From NCBI GenBank assembly GCA_947631915.1, contig CANRNC010000007.1, positions 1-64,000 of the forward strand: a stretch of 64,000 nt of DNA. The letters are read 5' to 3'. Positions 63,610 to 64,000 of this stretch are shown in pieces. Every line of letters begins with the position of its first letter. The stretch's first letter is position 1. Origin of the DNA: an uncultured Clostridia bacterium (GTDB lineage: Bacteria > Bacillota > Clostridia > TANB77 > CAG-508). The notes under the pieces are model-generated. The model saw only the letters and a list, made by a program, of their open reading frames with translations. It searched no databases and was not told the origin of the DNA. The position numbers were made by a program, and so were the translations under genes.

Positions 63610-64000
63610 CTATTTATATGATTTTCTTATTCTGGATATTGCATTTTTTTCTAGTCTTGATACTTGTGCTTGAGATATTCCTATTTCTTCTGCTACCTCC
63701 ATTTGCGTCCTACCATCAAAAAATCTTTTAGCAATTATATCTTTTTCTCTTTTACTTAATCTTTTCATCGCCTCTGCTATACTTAAGTCTTCTGTCCATT
63801 TATCATCTGTATTTTTATTATCTCTTATCTGATCCATTACAAATATATTTTCTGTCCCATCTTTATAAATTGGTTCTTGTAATGAGATTGGTAACTGTAT
63901 AGCATCAAAACTTAAAACTACTTCCTCTTTATCTACCCCTAGTACTTTTGCTATTTCTTCTATAGTTGGTTCACTCCCTTTTTCTTTTGTCATGGTTTCT
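63610..64000 (-). CDS. sigG: Sporulation sigma factor SigG (C-terminal part; gene runs off the window)
   Basis: KGSEPTIEEIAKVLGVDKEEVVLSFDAIQLPISLQEPIYKDG...KRLSKREKDIIAKRFFDGRTQMEVAEEIGISQAQVSRLEKNAISRIRKSYK. Confidence 0.85.
   Translation of the reverse strand, partial: ETMTKEKGSEPTIEEIAKVLGVDKEEVVLSFDAIQLPISLQEPIYKDGTENIFVMDQIRDNKNTDDKWTEDLSIAEAMKRLSKREKDIIAKRFFDGRTQMEVAEEIGISQAQVSRLEKNAISRIRKSYK

Noticed and set aside
1-64000. tRNA/rRNA genes or a tRNA with altered anticodon that would explain CGG decoding
   Set aside because: None recognised by eye in the window. A tRNAscan-SE/ARAGORN run on the whole genome is required.

Overview
This window comes from an AT-rich, spore-forming Firmicutes/Clostridia-type genome. 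It contains: (i) a sortase / rplS-trmD-rimM-khpA-rpsP-ffh-ylxM block and metK; (ii) the full S10-spc-alpha ribosomal protein cluster from rpsJ (24773) to rplQ (8277), with secY, adk, map, infA, rpmJ, rpoA and no rpmD; (iii) sporulation genes: spoVG, spoIVB, an alpha/beta SASP, a spoIIQ-like M23 peptidase, spoIID, spoIIAA-spoIIAB-sigF, bofA and partial sigG; (iv) an unusual Tad/archaellum-like pilus locus with a CpaF ATPase, a fused TadB/TadC-like protein, CpaB, several 'MENAS(K/T)ALL' pseudopilins, three MinD-like proteins with degenerate Walker A motifs, and a giant InlB-repeat protein; (v) dnaE, uvrC, hpt, murC, rimO, ruvX, ireB and purM. The main finding is a recurrent decoding anomaly. Five genes (ffh, a pseudopilin, spoIID twice, sigF and a ylmC/ymxH-like PRC-barrel gene) are each interrupted at an in-frame CGG codon. 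At all six sites, skipping exactly one base (C|GGN, a +1 shift) restores the conserved protein, with a GGN glycine codon read next. In my manual scan CGG is otherwise absent in frame from the native genes of the window; the one exception is a foreign-looking orphan gene. This suggests genome-wide +1 frameshifting or quadruplet decoding at CGG(N), possibly linked to an unassigned CGG codon. No tRNA, rRNA or CRISPR was seen.
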